Source: VRUE01 sp040901495
GTDB taxonomy: Bacteria; Actinomycetota; Thermoleophilia; Solirubrobacterales; 70-9
DNA length: 7,115 nt
Assembly (NCBI GenBank): GCA_040901495.1
Contig: JBBDYO010000021.1
Location: forward strand, 1-7,115
Reading direction: 5' to 3'
Made by a program: the position numbers and the translations under genes. The notes beneath the pieces are model-generated. The model was given only the letters and a program-made list of their open reading frames with translations. It did not search any database and was not told where the DNA came from. The first letter of the stretch is position 1. Each line of letters begins with the position of its first letter. Below, in pieces: positions 1 to 5,710 of the stretch.

Positions 1-162
1 GTAGCCCTCGAGGATCTCGACGCAGGTCGTCTTGCCGGCCCCGTTGGGGCCGAGGAAGGCGAAGATCTCCCCCTCCCGCACCTCGAGGTCGATCCCCCGC
101 ACCGCCTCGACGTCGCCGTAGCTCTTGCGCAGACCGCTGATGGAGATGACGGGATCGGCCAC
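1..162 (-). CDS. ABC transporter ATP-binding protein, N-terminal 54 residues (partial, runs off left edge)
   Basis: This is the start of an ATPase subunit that would power an ABC transporter at the cytoplasmic face of the membrane. Read on the minus strand from a GTG at 162-160 it gives 54 residues with no stop. Tyr15 in the segment KSYGD fits the A-loop that stacks on adenine, and GPNGAGKTT at residues 38-46 is a textbook Walker A motif with Lys44. The wording just after it (CVEILEGY) is typical of the CcmA/DrrA-type ATPases of ABC-2 exporters, so export of a drug, lipid or polysaccharide is the likely class, but the substrate cannot be told. The signature motif, Walker B and H-loop lie outside the window. 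No strong Shine-Dalgarno precedes the GTG; it is chosen because homologues begin about this far ahead of the A-loop. It lies 147 bp downstream of rapZ on the same strand and may or may not be co-transcribed. Confidence 0.9.
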   Translation of the reverse strand, partial: MADPVISISGLRKSYGDVEAVRGIDLEVREGEIFAFLGPNGAGKTTCVEILEGY

Positions 163-243
163 GGGCTGGGCGATTCTATGGACACGCCGAATGACGAGGT
201 CCAGGCGTCGCCAGGCAAGGACGCAGGGAAGGCGACGAGGGAA

Positions 244-261
244 GCGCACCTCTTGGTGCGT
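244..261 (-). terminator. Small hairpin downstream of rapZ, possible terminator
   Basis: CGCACC at 245-250 and GGTGCG at 255-260 form a perfect 6-bp GC-rich stem around a 4-base loop, with one extra G-T wobble pair at 244/261. It starts about 50 bp beyond the rapZ stop and is the only clear structure in the 147-bp gap (163-309), which has no convincing gene. In the minus-strand transcript it is followed by a C/U mix (CUUCCCUCG), not a U-run, so it would be at best a weak intrinsic terminator of uvrC-rapZ. Confidence 0.3.
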
Positions 262-309
262 GACTCGAGGAGACCGACCGAGGACGCAGCATGGCGGCCC
301 CTGGACCCG

Positions 310-1215
310 TCATTCCAGGTCGCGGTGCTTGACCCGGATCACGACGCCCTCGCGGCCCTCGAGCGCGCGCCGGATGCGGTCGGCGACGGTGACCGAGCGG
401 TGCTTGCCCCCGGTGCAGCCGACCGCGATCGTCAGGTGGCTCTTGCCCTCGGCGACGTAGGCGGGGACCAGGAACTCGAGCAAGGGCAGCAACCGCCCGT
501 AGAACTCGCCTGCCTGCGTCCCGGACTCGACGTACTCGCGCACCTCCTCGTCGAACCCGGTCAGCGGCCGCAGCCCGTCGACGTAGTGCGGATTGGGCAG
601 GAAGCGGACGTCGAGCGTCAGGTCGGCGTCGCGGGGCGGCCCGTTCTTGAAGCCGAAGGTGAGCAGGGTCAGGGCCAGCTTGCCGCCACCGTCGCTGCCC
701 AGCATCTCTTCGGCGATCCGCCGCCTCAGTGAGCCTCCGGTGAGCTCGCTGGTGTCCATCACGGCGTCGGCCCGAGCTCGCAACGGGGTGAGCAGCTCGC
801 GCTCGGCGCGGATCCCGTCGACGATGCTCCCTTCGGGAGCCATCGGGTGGCGGCGGCGCGTCTCCTTGTAGCGGTCGAGGAGCGCCTCCTCGTCGGCCTC
901 GAGGAAGAGCAGCTTCGGCTTCAGCCCCTCCGCCTCGAGATCGTCGAGCACCTGGACCAGGTCGTCGAAGTAGTCCCCGCCGCGAACGTCGGAGACGACA
1001 GCCGCGCGTTCGACTCCGCTGCCCTCGTGGCGAAACAGCTCGCCGAGGCTGCCGATCATCCGCGGCGGCAGGTTGTCGACGCAGAAGTAGCCACCGTCCT
1101 CGAAGGCGGCGATCGCCTCTGACTTGCCCGCCCCCGAGTGGCCGGTGATCACCACCAGGGTCACCTCCCTCGGGCCGTTGGACTGCCCACCCCGCGCCTT
1201 GCCCTTCCCGAACAT
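310..1215 (-). CDS. rapZ: RapZ/YvcJ-family P-loop nucleotide-binding protein
   Basis: A 301-residue cytoplasmic protein of the RapZ (YvcJ, former UPF0042) family, near the family's usual length of about 285-300. The N-terminal kinase-like domain has Walker A GHSGAGKS at residues 25-32, followed by the family hallmark YFCVDNLPP at 43-51. The C-terminal domain carries TFGFKNGPP, DVRFLPNPHY and GCTGGKHRSV (266-275), all strongly conserved in the family. In E. coli RapZ is an RNase adapter that controls GlmS through the small RNA GlmZ; that RNA circuit is not expected in Actinomycetota, where the protein binds and hydrolyses nucleotides and its role is poorly defined. The ATG at 1215 is preferred over one at 1221 because AGGAAG (1227-1222) sits 6 bases ahead of it but directly abuts the other. 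The gene starts 10 bases after the uvrC stop, and its ribosome site overlaps that stop codon, so translation is probably coupled. The usual next genes, yvcK and whiA, are absent. Confidence 0.96.
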   Translation of the reverse strand: MFGKGKARGGQSNGPREVTLVVITGHSGAGKSEAIAAFEDGGYFCVDNLPPRMIGSLGELFRHEGSGVERAAVVSDVRGGDYFDDLVQVLDDLEAEGLKPKLLFLEADEEALLDRYKETRRRHPMAPEGSIVDGIRAERELLTPLRARADAVMDTSELTGGSLRRRIAEEMLGSDGGGKLALTLLTFGFKNGPPRDADLTLDVRFLPNPHYVDGLRPLTGFDEEVREYVESGTQAGEFYGRLLPLLEFLVPAYVAEGKSHLTIAVGCTGGKHRSVTVADRIRRALEGREGVVIRVKHRDLE

Positions 1216-1221
1216 CGCCAT

Positions 1222-1227
1222 CTTCCT
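1222..1227 (-). promoter_or_regulatory. rapZ: Ribosome binding site that decides the rapZ start
   Basis: On the minus strand AGGAAG lies 6 bases before the ATG at 1215-1213 and 0 bases before the ATG at 1221-1219. The spacing favours the downstream ATG. The site overlaps the uvrC TAG (1228-1226). Confidence 0.6.
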
Positions 1228-3100
1228 AACCGGTCCTGTGCAATTGCTCGTGGATCTCACGCGCCACTTTGCCAGGTACGCCGGGCACCGCCTCGAGCTC
1301 CTCGCGCGTAGCGGTCAGAAACCGCTCCGGGGAGCCGAAATGCTCGATCAACGCGCGCTTGCGAATCGGCCCGATCCCCTTCAGCTCGTCGAACACCGAG
1401 CCGGTCATCGCGCGGTCCCGGCGACCGCGATGGTGATCGACGGCGAAGCGGTGGGCCTCGTCGCGTACGCGTTGGAGCAGCTTCGACGCTTCAGAGTCGG
1501 CGGGCAGGTCCAGTGGCGCCGAGCGGCCGGGGACGTAGACCTCCTCCAATCGCTTGGCGAGGGAGATCACGGTCACCCCGCGCTCGATGAACGGCCGCAG
1601 GGCGCGGGCCCCGGCGGCGAGCTGCCCCTTGCCACCGTCGATGACCACCAACGCGGGCAACGAGGCGAAGCCCTCGTCGCGCTTGCCGTCGTGGGGCGAG
1701 AGGTCGGCCTGCTCCAGGTAACGGCTCACCCTGCGCTCCAGAATCTCTTCCATCGAGGCGAAATCGTCGGAGCCTTCGCGCTCGCCGCGCACTTTGAAGC
1801 GACGGTAGTCGGCCTTCTTGGTCGCACCCCCCTCAAACACGACCATCGAGGCGACGGTGTGCTCACCCCCCAGGTTCGAGATGTCGAAGCCCTCGATCCG
1901 CACCGGCAGCTCCTCCATCCCGAGCGCCTCGCCGAGGTCGGCAAGCGAGTCGACCCGGCGCTGGCGGCGGTGCTCGCGCCGCAGCCGATCCTGGTCGAGG
2001 GCGAGGCGGGCGTTGCGCTCCGCCAGCTCGCGCAGGCGCCGTTTGTCCCCCCGCACCGCGACCCGCACCTCGACCGGGCCGCCGCGGCGCTCGCTCAAGG
2101 CGGCCGCGAGCAACTCCGCCCTCTCCTTCAGATATGGCCCGACGACGATCGTCCGCGGAACCGCCGGCGAGGCTGAGTAGTACTGGCCGATGAACTCCTC
2201 GGCGACCTCGGCCTGCTCGCGTTCGGCCTGGTTATCGAGGTAGAAGCTTTGCCGCTCGGCGAGGATGCCGTCTCGAACCTGGAAGACCTGAGCGTTTGCA
2301 TCTGTCCCTTCGGCGGCGACGCCGATCAGGTCGGCGGTGCCGACCGTGCCGCCGGCGATCCGCTGGCGCTCGAACAGGGACTGGATCGCCTTGAGGCGGT
2401 CGCGGTGAAGCGCGGCACGCTCGAACTCCCGCGCCGCGGCGGCCTCCTCCATCTTCGCCTGCTCGTCGGCCTCGACCTGGCGGTAGCGCCCGGAGAGGAA
2501 GTCGACGATCGCGTCGATGTTGCGCCGGTACTCCTCGGGGGTGACGTAGCCGACGCAGGGGGCCCCGCAACGCTTGATGAAGTAGTCGAGACAGGGGCTG
2601 CCCGACCGCCGCCCCGGCTCGGCTCCCTCGCAGGTTCGGAACTGGAAGAGCTTGCCCAGCAGGTCGAGCGTCTCCCGCACCCGCTTCGCGCTAGAGAAGG
2701 GGCCGAAGTAGGCCCGCCCGGGGCGGTGCTTCTCCCGCGTGAAGTAGACCCGCGGATAGTCCTCGTCGAGGCTGACGCAGACATACGGGTAGGACTTGTC
2801 ATCGCGAAGCCTGATGTTGAAGCGCGGGCGGTGGCGCTTGATGAAGCTCTGCTCGGCGAGCAGCGCCTCCGCCTCGGTGGCGGTGACGAGGACGTCGATC
2901 CGGTCCACCCGCGAGGTGAGCCGCGTCTCCCCACCCGAGAAGTGAGACGCCACCCGCTTGCGGATCGAGCGCGCCTTGCCGACGTAGAGCAGCTCGCCGT
3001 CGGCGTCGTAGAAGAGGTAGACGCCAGCTGAATCGGGCAGCTCACGGCGCTGCTGATCCAAACGCTCCGCGCGAGAGGTGTCTCGGTCGCTTTCACCCAT
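1226..3100 (-). CDS. uvrC: Excinuclease ABC subunit C (UvrC)
   Basis: UvrC makes both incisions around a DNA lesion in nucleotide excision repair after UvrA and UvrB have located it. The 624-residue protein has the full family layout. The GIY-YIG nuclease is at the N-terminus (GVY 26-28, YVG 39-41) and makes the 3' cut. Four cysteines, C157, C170, C178 and C182, match the spacing of the iron-sulfur cluster ligands of UvrC. A UVR helical hairpin for UvrB contact is at about 210-240. The RNase H-like domain that makes the 5' cut keeps Asp406 (FDISN), Asp488 (IDGGKGQ) and His550 (AHRF), and a helix-hairpin-helix DNA-binding pair occupies about 570-622. The start is ATG 3100, an ordinary distance before the GVY motif; an AGGAG lies rather far upstream (15 bases), and a TTG at codon 14 preceded by GGAG is a weaker alternative. 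The reading frame stays open far upstream, but that stretch is antisense to the crotonase gene and is not UvrC. First gene of a uvrC-rapZ operon. Confidence 0.97.
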   Translation of the reverse strand: MGESDRDTSRAERLDQQRRELPDSAGVYLFYDADGELLYVGKARSIRKRVASHFSGGETRLTSRVDRIDVLVTATEAEALLAEQSFIKRHRPRFNIRLRDDKSYPYVCVSLDEDYPRVYFTREKHRPGRAYFGPFSSAKRVRETLDLLGKLFQFRTCEGAEPGRRSGSPCLDYFIKRCGAPCVGYVTPEEYRRNIDAIVDFLSGRYRQVEADEQAKMEEAAAAREFERAALHRDRLKAIQSLFERQRIAGGTVGTADLIGVAAEGTDANAQVFQVRDGILAERQSFYLDNQAEREQAEVAEEFIGQYYSASPAVPRTIVVGPYLKERAELLAAALSERRGGPVEVRVAVRGDKRRLRELAERNARLALDQDRLRREHRRQRRVDSLADLGEALGMEELPVRIEGFDISNLGGEHTVASMVVFEGGATKKADYRRFKVRGEREGSDDFASMEEILERRVSRYLEQADLSPHDGKRDEGFASLPALVVIDGGKGQLAAGARALRPFIERGVTVISLAKRLEEVYVPGRSAPLDLPADSEASKLLQRVRDEAHRFAVDHHRGRRDRAMTGSVFDELKGIGPIRKRALIEHFGSPERFLTATREELEAVPGVPGKVAREIHEQLHRTG

Positions 3101-3160
3101 CGGCCAAAGAGTAGGCTCCTGGCCAGCCGGCCAAGCGAAACGCCCGACACGGAGAGCGAG
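3101..3160. promoter_or_regulatory. 60-bp divergent intergenic region with a short inverted repeat
   Basis: This gap must hold at least part of the start signals of both uvrC (leftward) and the crotonase gene (rightward). TGGCC (3120-3124) and GGCCA (3129-3133) form an inverted repeat around AGCC, and CGGCCAA occurs twice (3101-3107 and 3128-3134). GGAG at 3151-3154 is the ribosome site of the crotonase gene, 6 bases from its ATG. I see no convincing -35/-10 pair. An operator for a regulator of either gene is possible but unproven. Confidence 0.35.
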
Positions 3161-3985
3161 ATGACGACCCAGACCTTGAACCTGCCCGAGCTGAACACGC
3201 TGCAGATAGAGATCGACGGCGAGATCGGGACCCTCACCCTCAACCGCCCCGACGCCTTCAACGCGATGAGCCCGGAAATGATCGGCGAGCTGACGGTCGC
3301 CTTCTCCTGGCTCGCCGACCAGGCGCCGCTCCGCGCCCTGATCGTCACCGGCTCCGGCAAAGCCTTCTGCGCCGGCGGTGACGTCAACTGGTTCAAAACC
3401 GGGGTCGATGACGAGTCGATCGACCTCCCCTCCCAGGTACGGCGCGGCGCCGAGGCGCTGCACCAGGCAATCGTCGACCTGCGCCGGATCCCCTATCCGG
3501 TAATCGCCGCGGTCAACGGGCCGGCCGCGGGGGCGGGGTTTTCGCTGGCGCTCGCGTGCGACATCCGGATCGCCTCCGAGGCGGCGTTCTTCGCCTGCGC
3601 CTACGGGCGGATCGGCGCCTCTCCCGACGGTGGCATGACCTACTTCCTGCCGCGGGTCGTTGGCCCGAGCCGGGCGCTGGAACTCCTCCTCAACGACCCC
3701 AACATGAGCGCCCAGAGCGCCCTGGAAGAGAAAATCGTGGCCGAGGTCGTGCCACCGGAGGTGCTGCTCGAACGGGCGAGGGAGAAGGCCGAGAAGCTGG
3801 CCGCCAAGGCCCCGTACTACGTGAAGATGGCCAAGCATCTCTGCGGCCAGAGCATCGAGAACAGCCTCACCGAGCATCTGCAGCTGGAGCGGCACGGGAT
3901 CGCCGACAGCATGGCCACGGAGGATCTGCGGGCCGGGGTGACGGCGTTCTTCGGGGGCGATAAGCCCGAGTTCAACGGAAGGTGA
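3161..3985 (+). CDS. Enoyl-CoA hydratase/isomerase (crotonase) family protein, with isomerase-like active site
   Basis: A 274-residue crotonase-fold enzyme, acting on an acyl-CoA thioester in the cytoplasm. Family marks are the N-terminal GTLTLNRPDAFNA (23-35), the oxyanion-hole segment FCAGGD (69-74) and the second one NGPAAGAGF (119-127), which together would polarise the thioester carbonyl. In true enoyl-CoA hydratases two glutamates do the chemistry; by motif alignment they are Ser128 and Tyr148 here. Instead Asp156 in GASPDGG (152-158) sits where PaaG (ring epoxide isomerase of phenylacetate breakdown) and 4-chlorobenzoyl-CoA dehalogenase carry their catalytic Asp, and the following TYFLPRVVG also resembles those enzymes. 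I therefore expect an isomerase or related activity, not plain hydration; the substrate is unknown. ATG 3161 has GGAG 6 bases upstream. It is divergent from uvrC and 71 bp ahead of the lipoprotein gene, so membership of the downstream operon is uncertain. Other phenylacetate genes are not in view. Confidence 0.93.
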   Translation: MTTQTLNLPELNTLQIEIDGEIGTLTLNRPDAFNAMSPEMIGELTVAFSWLADQAPLRALIVTGSGKAFCAGGDVNWFKTGVDDESIDLPSQVRRGAEALHQAIVDLRRIPYPVIAAVNGPAAGAGFSLALACDIRIASEAAFFACAYGRIGASPDGGMTYFLPRVVGPSRALELLLNDPNMSAQSALEEKIVAEVVPPEVLLERAREKAEKLAAKAPYYVKMAKHLCGQSIENSLTEHLQLERHGIADSMATEDLRAGVTAFFGGDKPEFNGR

Positions 3986-3990
3986 GCGAG

Positions 3991-4021
3991 AGCTCTATCC
4001 GGGGTAATCTCCCCCCGAGCT
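3991..4021 (+). repeat. Composite inverted repeat between the crotonase and lipoprotein genes
   Basis: AGCTC (3991-3995) pairs with GAGCT (4017-4021), and inside it GGGG (4001-4004) pairs with CCCC (4011-4014) around TAATCT, giving an imperfect stem with a bulge. It lies just after the crotonase stop and ahead of the lipoprotein ribosome site. There is no U-run after it, so it could be a processing or leader structure, a weak terminator, or chance. The loop TAATCT is also a fair -10-like hexamer but has no good -35 partner. Confidence 0.25.
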
Positions 4022-4044
4022 ACGCCCAGTCTGCTTTCGACGGA

Positions 4045-4049
4045 AAGGA
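4045..4049 (+). promoter_or_regulatory. Ribosome binding site of the cupredoxin lipoprotein gene
   Basis: AAGGA lies 7 bases before ATG 4057. It supports this ATG over an in-frame GTG at 3982 that would bury the lipoprotein signal peptide 25 residues inside the protein. Confidence 0.7.
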
Positions 4050-4056
4050 CTCCCGG

Positions 4057-4512
4057 ATGAAGAAGGTCGTCGCACTCCTTGCCCTGGTCCTCGCAGCCGC
4101 CGCGCTCGCCGCCTGCGGAGACGACAGCGGGACCACCACGAGCACCCCAACCGAGGGCAGCGGTGAAGCCGAAGCCGCGAACGGCGCGACGGCAGGGGCG
4201 GGCAGCGAAGGCGGAGGAGGCGAATCCACGGTCAGCCTCGAAGCCGACCCTGACGGCCAGCTCGCCTACACGACGGACACGGCATCGGCGCAGGCCGGCG
4301 ACGTGAAGATCGACTTCAATAACCCGGAGCCGGTGGAGCACGATGTCGACGTCGAAGACAGCAACGATGAGGAGATCGGCGGGACGGACCTGATCTCCAG
4401 CGACTCGACCAGCGTCACCCTCCAGGACGTGAAGCCGGGCAACTACACCTTCTACTGCTCGGTTCCGGGCCACCGCGAGGCGGGCATGGAAGGCACACTC
4501 ACGGTTGAATAG
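4057..4512 (+). CDS. Secreted cupredoxin (type 1 copper) lipoprotein
   Basis: A 151-residue lipoprotein with a blue-copper domain, probably an electron carrier or copper-binding protein held on the outer face of the membrane. Residues 1-19 are a lipoprotein signal peptide (MKK, hydrophobic core, lipobox LAAC with Cys20 as the lipidated residue). Residues 21-57 are a low-complexity Gly/Ser/Thr/Glu/Ala linker. The cupredoxin domain fills about 58-151 and ends in a strand TLTVE. The likely copper ligands are His95 (VEHDV), then Cys134, His139 and Met144 in the segment YCSVPGHREAGM, with C-x4-H-x4-M spacing, unlike the C-x2-H-x4-M of plant plastocyanin. The domain is rich in Asp and Glu around 94-116. 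Its redox partner is not visible; no cytochrome or oxidase gene is near. Its last 8 bases overlap the start of the protease gene, which suggests translational coupling. It is the first gene of the probable three-gene envelope operon. Confidence 0.92.
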   Translation: MKKVVALLALVLAAAALAACGDDSGTTTSTPTEGSGEAEAANGATAGAGSEGGGGESTVSLEADPDGQLAYTTDTASAQAGDVKIDFNNPEPVEHDVDVEDSNDEEIGGTDLISSDSTSVTLQDVKPGNYTFYCSVPGHREAGMEGTLTVE

Positions 4513-5707
4513 CCGGGTCAGCGGCATTGCCGCGCTCCTGCTCCTCGCGGGCCTCTTGGCCGCCAGCCCGGCCGCTGCGGGAAGCCGGAGTGAGCCGCGG
4601 GCCGATGCGTCGATCATCAAAGGCACGTCCGCTTCGATCGCGGACTACCCGTGGCTCGCCTACATCGAGCACAAAGGCGTAGACGGGGTGAGCGTTTGCA
4701 CGGGAACCGTGGTGGCGCCACGAGTGGTTCTGACGGCGGGGCACTGTGTTCAGAACCTCGAACGAGGTGGGATCAAGGCGGCCGAGGGGTACATGGTGGC
4801 CACGGGGATGGCCGACGTGAAGGAGGCGACGGAAGCCAACGTCTCATCCGTGACGCAGGCGCTGATCTTTCCGCGCTTCGACCCCTCGCACATGTTCTAT
4901 GACGCCGGCCTGCTGATCCTGGCGAAGCCGACCTCGTCTCCCGCGCTTCCCCTCGCGACGTCATCCGACAGCGCGCTATGGGCAAAGGGGGCGCCGATCG
5001 AAATTGCCGGCTGGGGCATGACGAGCGGCAGGGCATCCAGGATCCCAACAGTCCTTCGCCGAGCGGAAACGGTCATTCAGGGCACCGAGTACTGCAGGCA
5101 GCGGATCAGGAGGTTCACGCCCTTCTACTCTCCCGACAGCCAGATCTGCGCGAGCTCGCCGCCGAAGTTCGAAGTCGGCTCATGCCACGGGGACAGTGGG
5201 GGGCCGGGGATAGCCCGTCGGAGCGATGGCTTGCCCGTGCAAGTCGGGATCATCAGCCTGGGCGCACCGGGGTGCAGCAAGAGGCTGCCCGAAGTCCTCA
5301 CTCGAGTCGATCGGGTTGCTGAGTGGGTGGGAAGCTGGATCGCGGCTGTCGAATTTGGCGCCCCGCCACCGGCGGTGAAGGTTCCGAAAGTCGTGCTGCC
5401 GCGCCTCTCATTCGGGGTCGCGAAGCTGTTTGTCGCTTTCGGGCTGGCCGAGGACTTCAAGGGCCGCTTCCTGAGGGGAAGAGGGGCGGACATCCGGTGC
5501 GGGCGAATTGAGAAGGAGAAGGTCAAGTGCGGGGTCAGCTGGTTCCAGGGCGGGGATTACTTCTTTGGAACGACGACGGTCTATTACGCACTGTCGCCTG
5601 AAGGCGTCCGCTGGGACTACCGCTACAAAGTGCACCGGGTCGATGCCGGCTGCTGGTTCCACAGCAGCCATCGACAAGCCTGCGCGGTCCGAACCCGCAC
5701 CCGATAG
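4505..5707 (+). CDS. Secreted trypsin-fold (S1) serine protease with a C-terminal Cys-containing domain
   Basis: A 400-residue exported protease. The N-terminal signal peptide has a hydrophobic core at about 8-20 and a likely cleavage after AAA at residue 25. The S1 domain starts at IIKG (37-40), the place where zymogens of this family are cut to give the active enzyme, and ends near 280. The catalytic triad is His80 (LTAGHC), Asp133 (YDAGLLIL) and Ser231 (GDSGGP). Cysteine pairs 65/81, 197/215 and 227/257 match the three core disulfides of the family. The residue six before Ser231, which is Asp189 in trypsin, is Gly225, so cleavage after Arg/Lys is not expected. A Pro-rich linker (286-299) leads to a tail of about 100 residues with four cysteines (332, 342, 383, 393), many aromatics and an Arg-rich end, which I do not recognise as a named domain. 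Start is TTG 4505, with GGAAGG 11 bases upstream, chosen because it begins a complete signal peptide; it overlaps the lipoprotein stop by 8 bp. Confidence 0.94.
   Translation: MNSRVSGIAALLLLAGLLAASPAAAGSRSEPRADASIIKGTSASIADYPWLAYIEHKGVDGVSVCTGTVVAPRVVLTAGHCVQNLERGGIKAAEGYMVATGMADVKEATEANVSSVTQALIFPRFDPSHMFYDAGLLILAKPTSSPALPLATSSDSALWAKGAPIEIAGWGMTSGRASRIPTVLRRAETVIQGTEYCRQRIRRFTPFYSPDSQICASSPPKFEVGSCHGDSGGPGIARRSDGLPVQVGIISLGAPGCSKRLPEVLTRVDRVAEWVGSWIAAVEFGAPPPAVKVPKVVLPRLSFGVAKLFVAFGLAEDFKGRFLRGRGADIRCGRIEKEKVKCGVSWFQGGDYFFGTTTVYYALSPEGVRWDYRYKVHRVDAGCWFHSSHRQACAVRTRTR
4704..4730. repeat. Imperfect inverted repeat inside the protease gene
   Basis: GTGGCGCCAC (4712-4721) is a 10-bp perfect palindrome, flanked almost symmetrically by GAACC (4704-4708) and GGTTC (4726-4730). 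It codes for the conserved segment just before the catalytic His, so coding constraint and GC content may explain it fully. Confidence 0.35.
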
Positions 5708-5710
5708 CCG

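Noticed and set aside
201..216. Direct repeat CCAGGC at 201-206 and 211-216
   Set aside because: Only two six-base copies in GC-rich sequence, with no further units; not a repeat array.
178..732. Plus-strand open frame starting in the gap after rapZ
   Set aside because: Most of it lies opposite rapZ, and the part in the gap has no ribosome site or recognisable sequence.
1124..2176. Long plus-strand open frame of 350 codons opposite uvrC and the start of rapZ
   Set aside because: Composition is Arg/Ala/Leu-rich with no motif, and it spans the uvrC-rapZ junction in antisense. It mirrors the codon structure of the real genes.
3101..3895. An upstream extension of the uvrC reading frame of about 265 codons
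   Set aside because: It is antisense to a well-supported crotonase gene, has no UvrC homology, and UvrC is complete from ATG 3100. GC-rich coding DNA commonly leaves such open frames on the other strand.
3982..4056. GTG 3982 as the start of the lipoprotein gene, overlapping the crotonase stop
   Set aside because: It would put 25 residues before the MKK signal peptide; ATG 4057 has a well-placed AAGGA and gives an intact lipoprotein signal.
3817..4626. Minus-strand open frame of 269 codons across the crotonase, lipoprotein and protease starts
   Set aside because: It crosses three real gene boundaries, has no recognisable domain and is explained as an antisense shadow.
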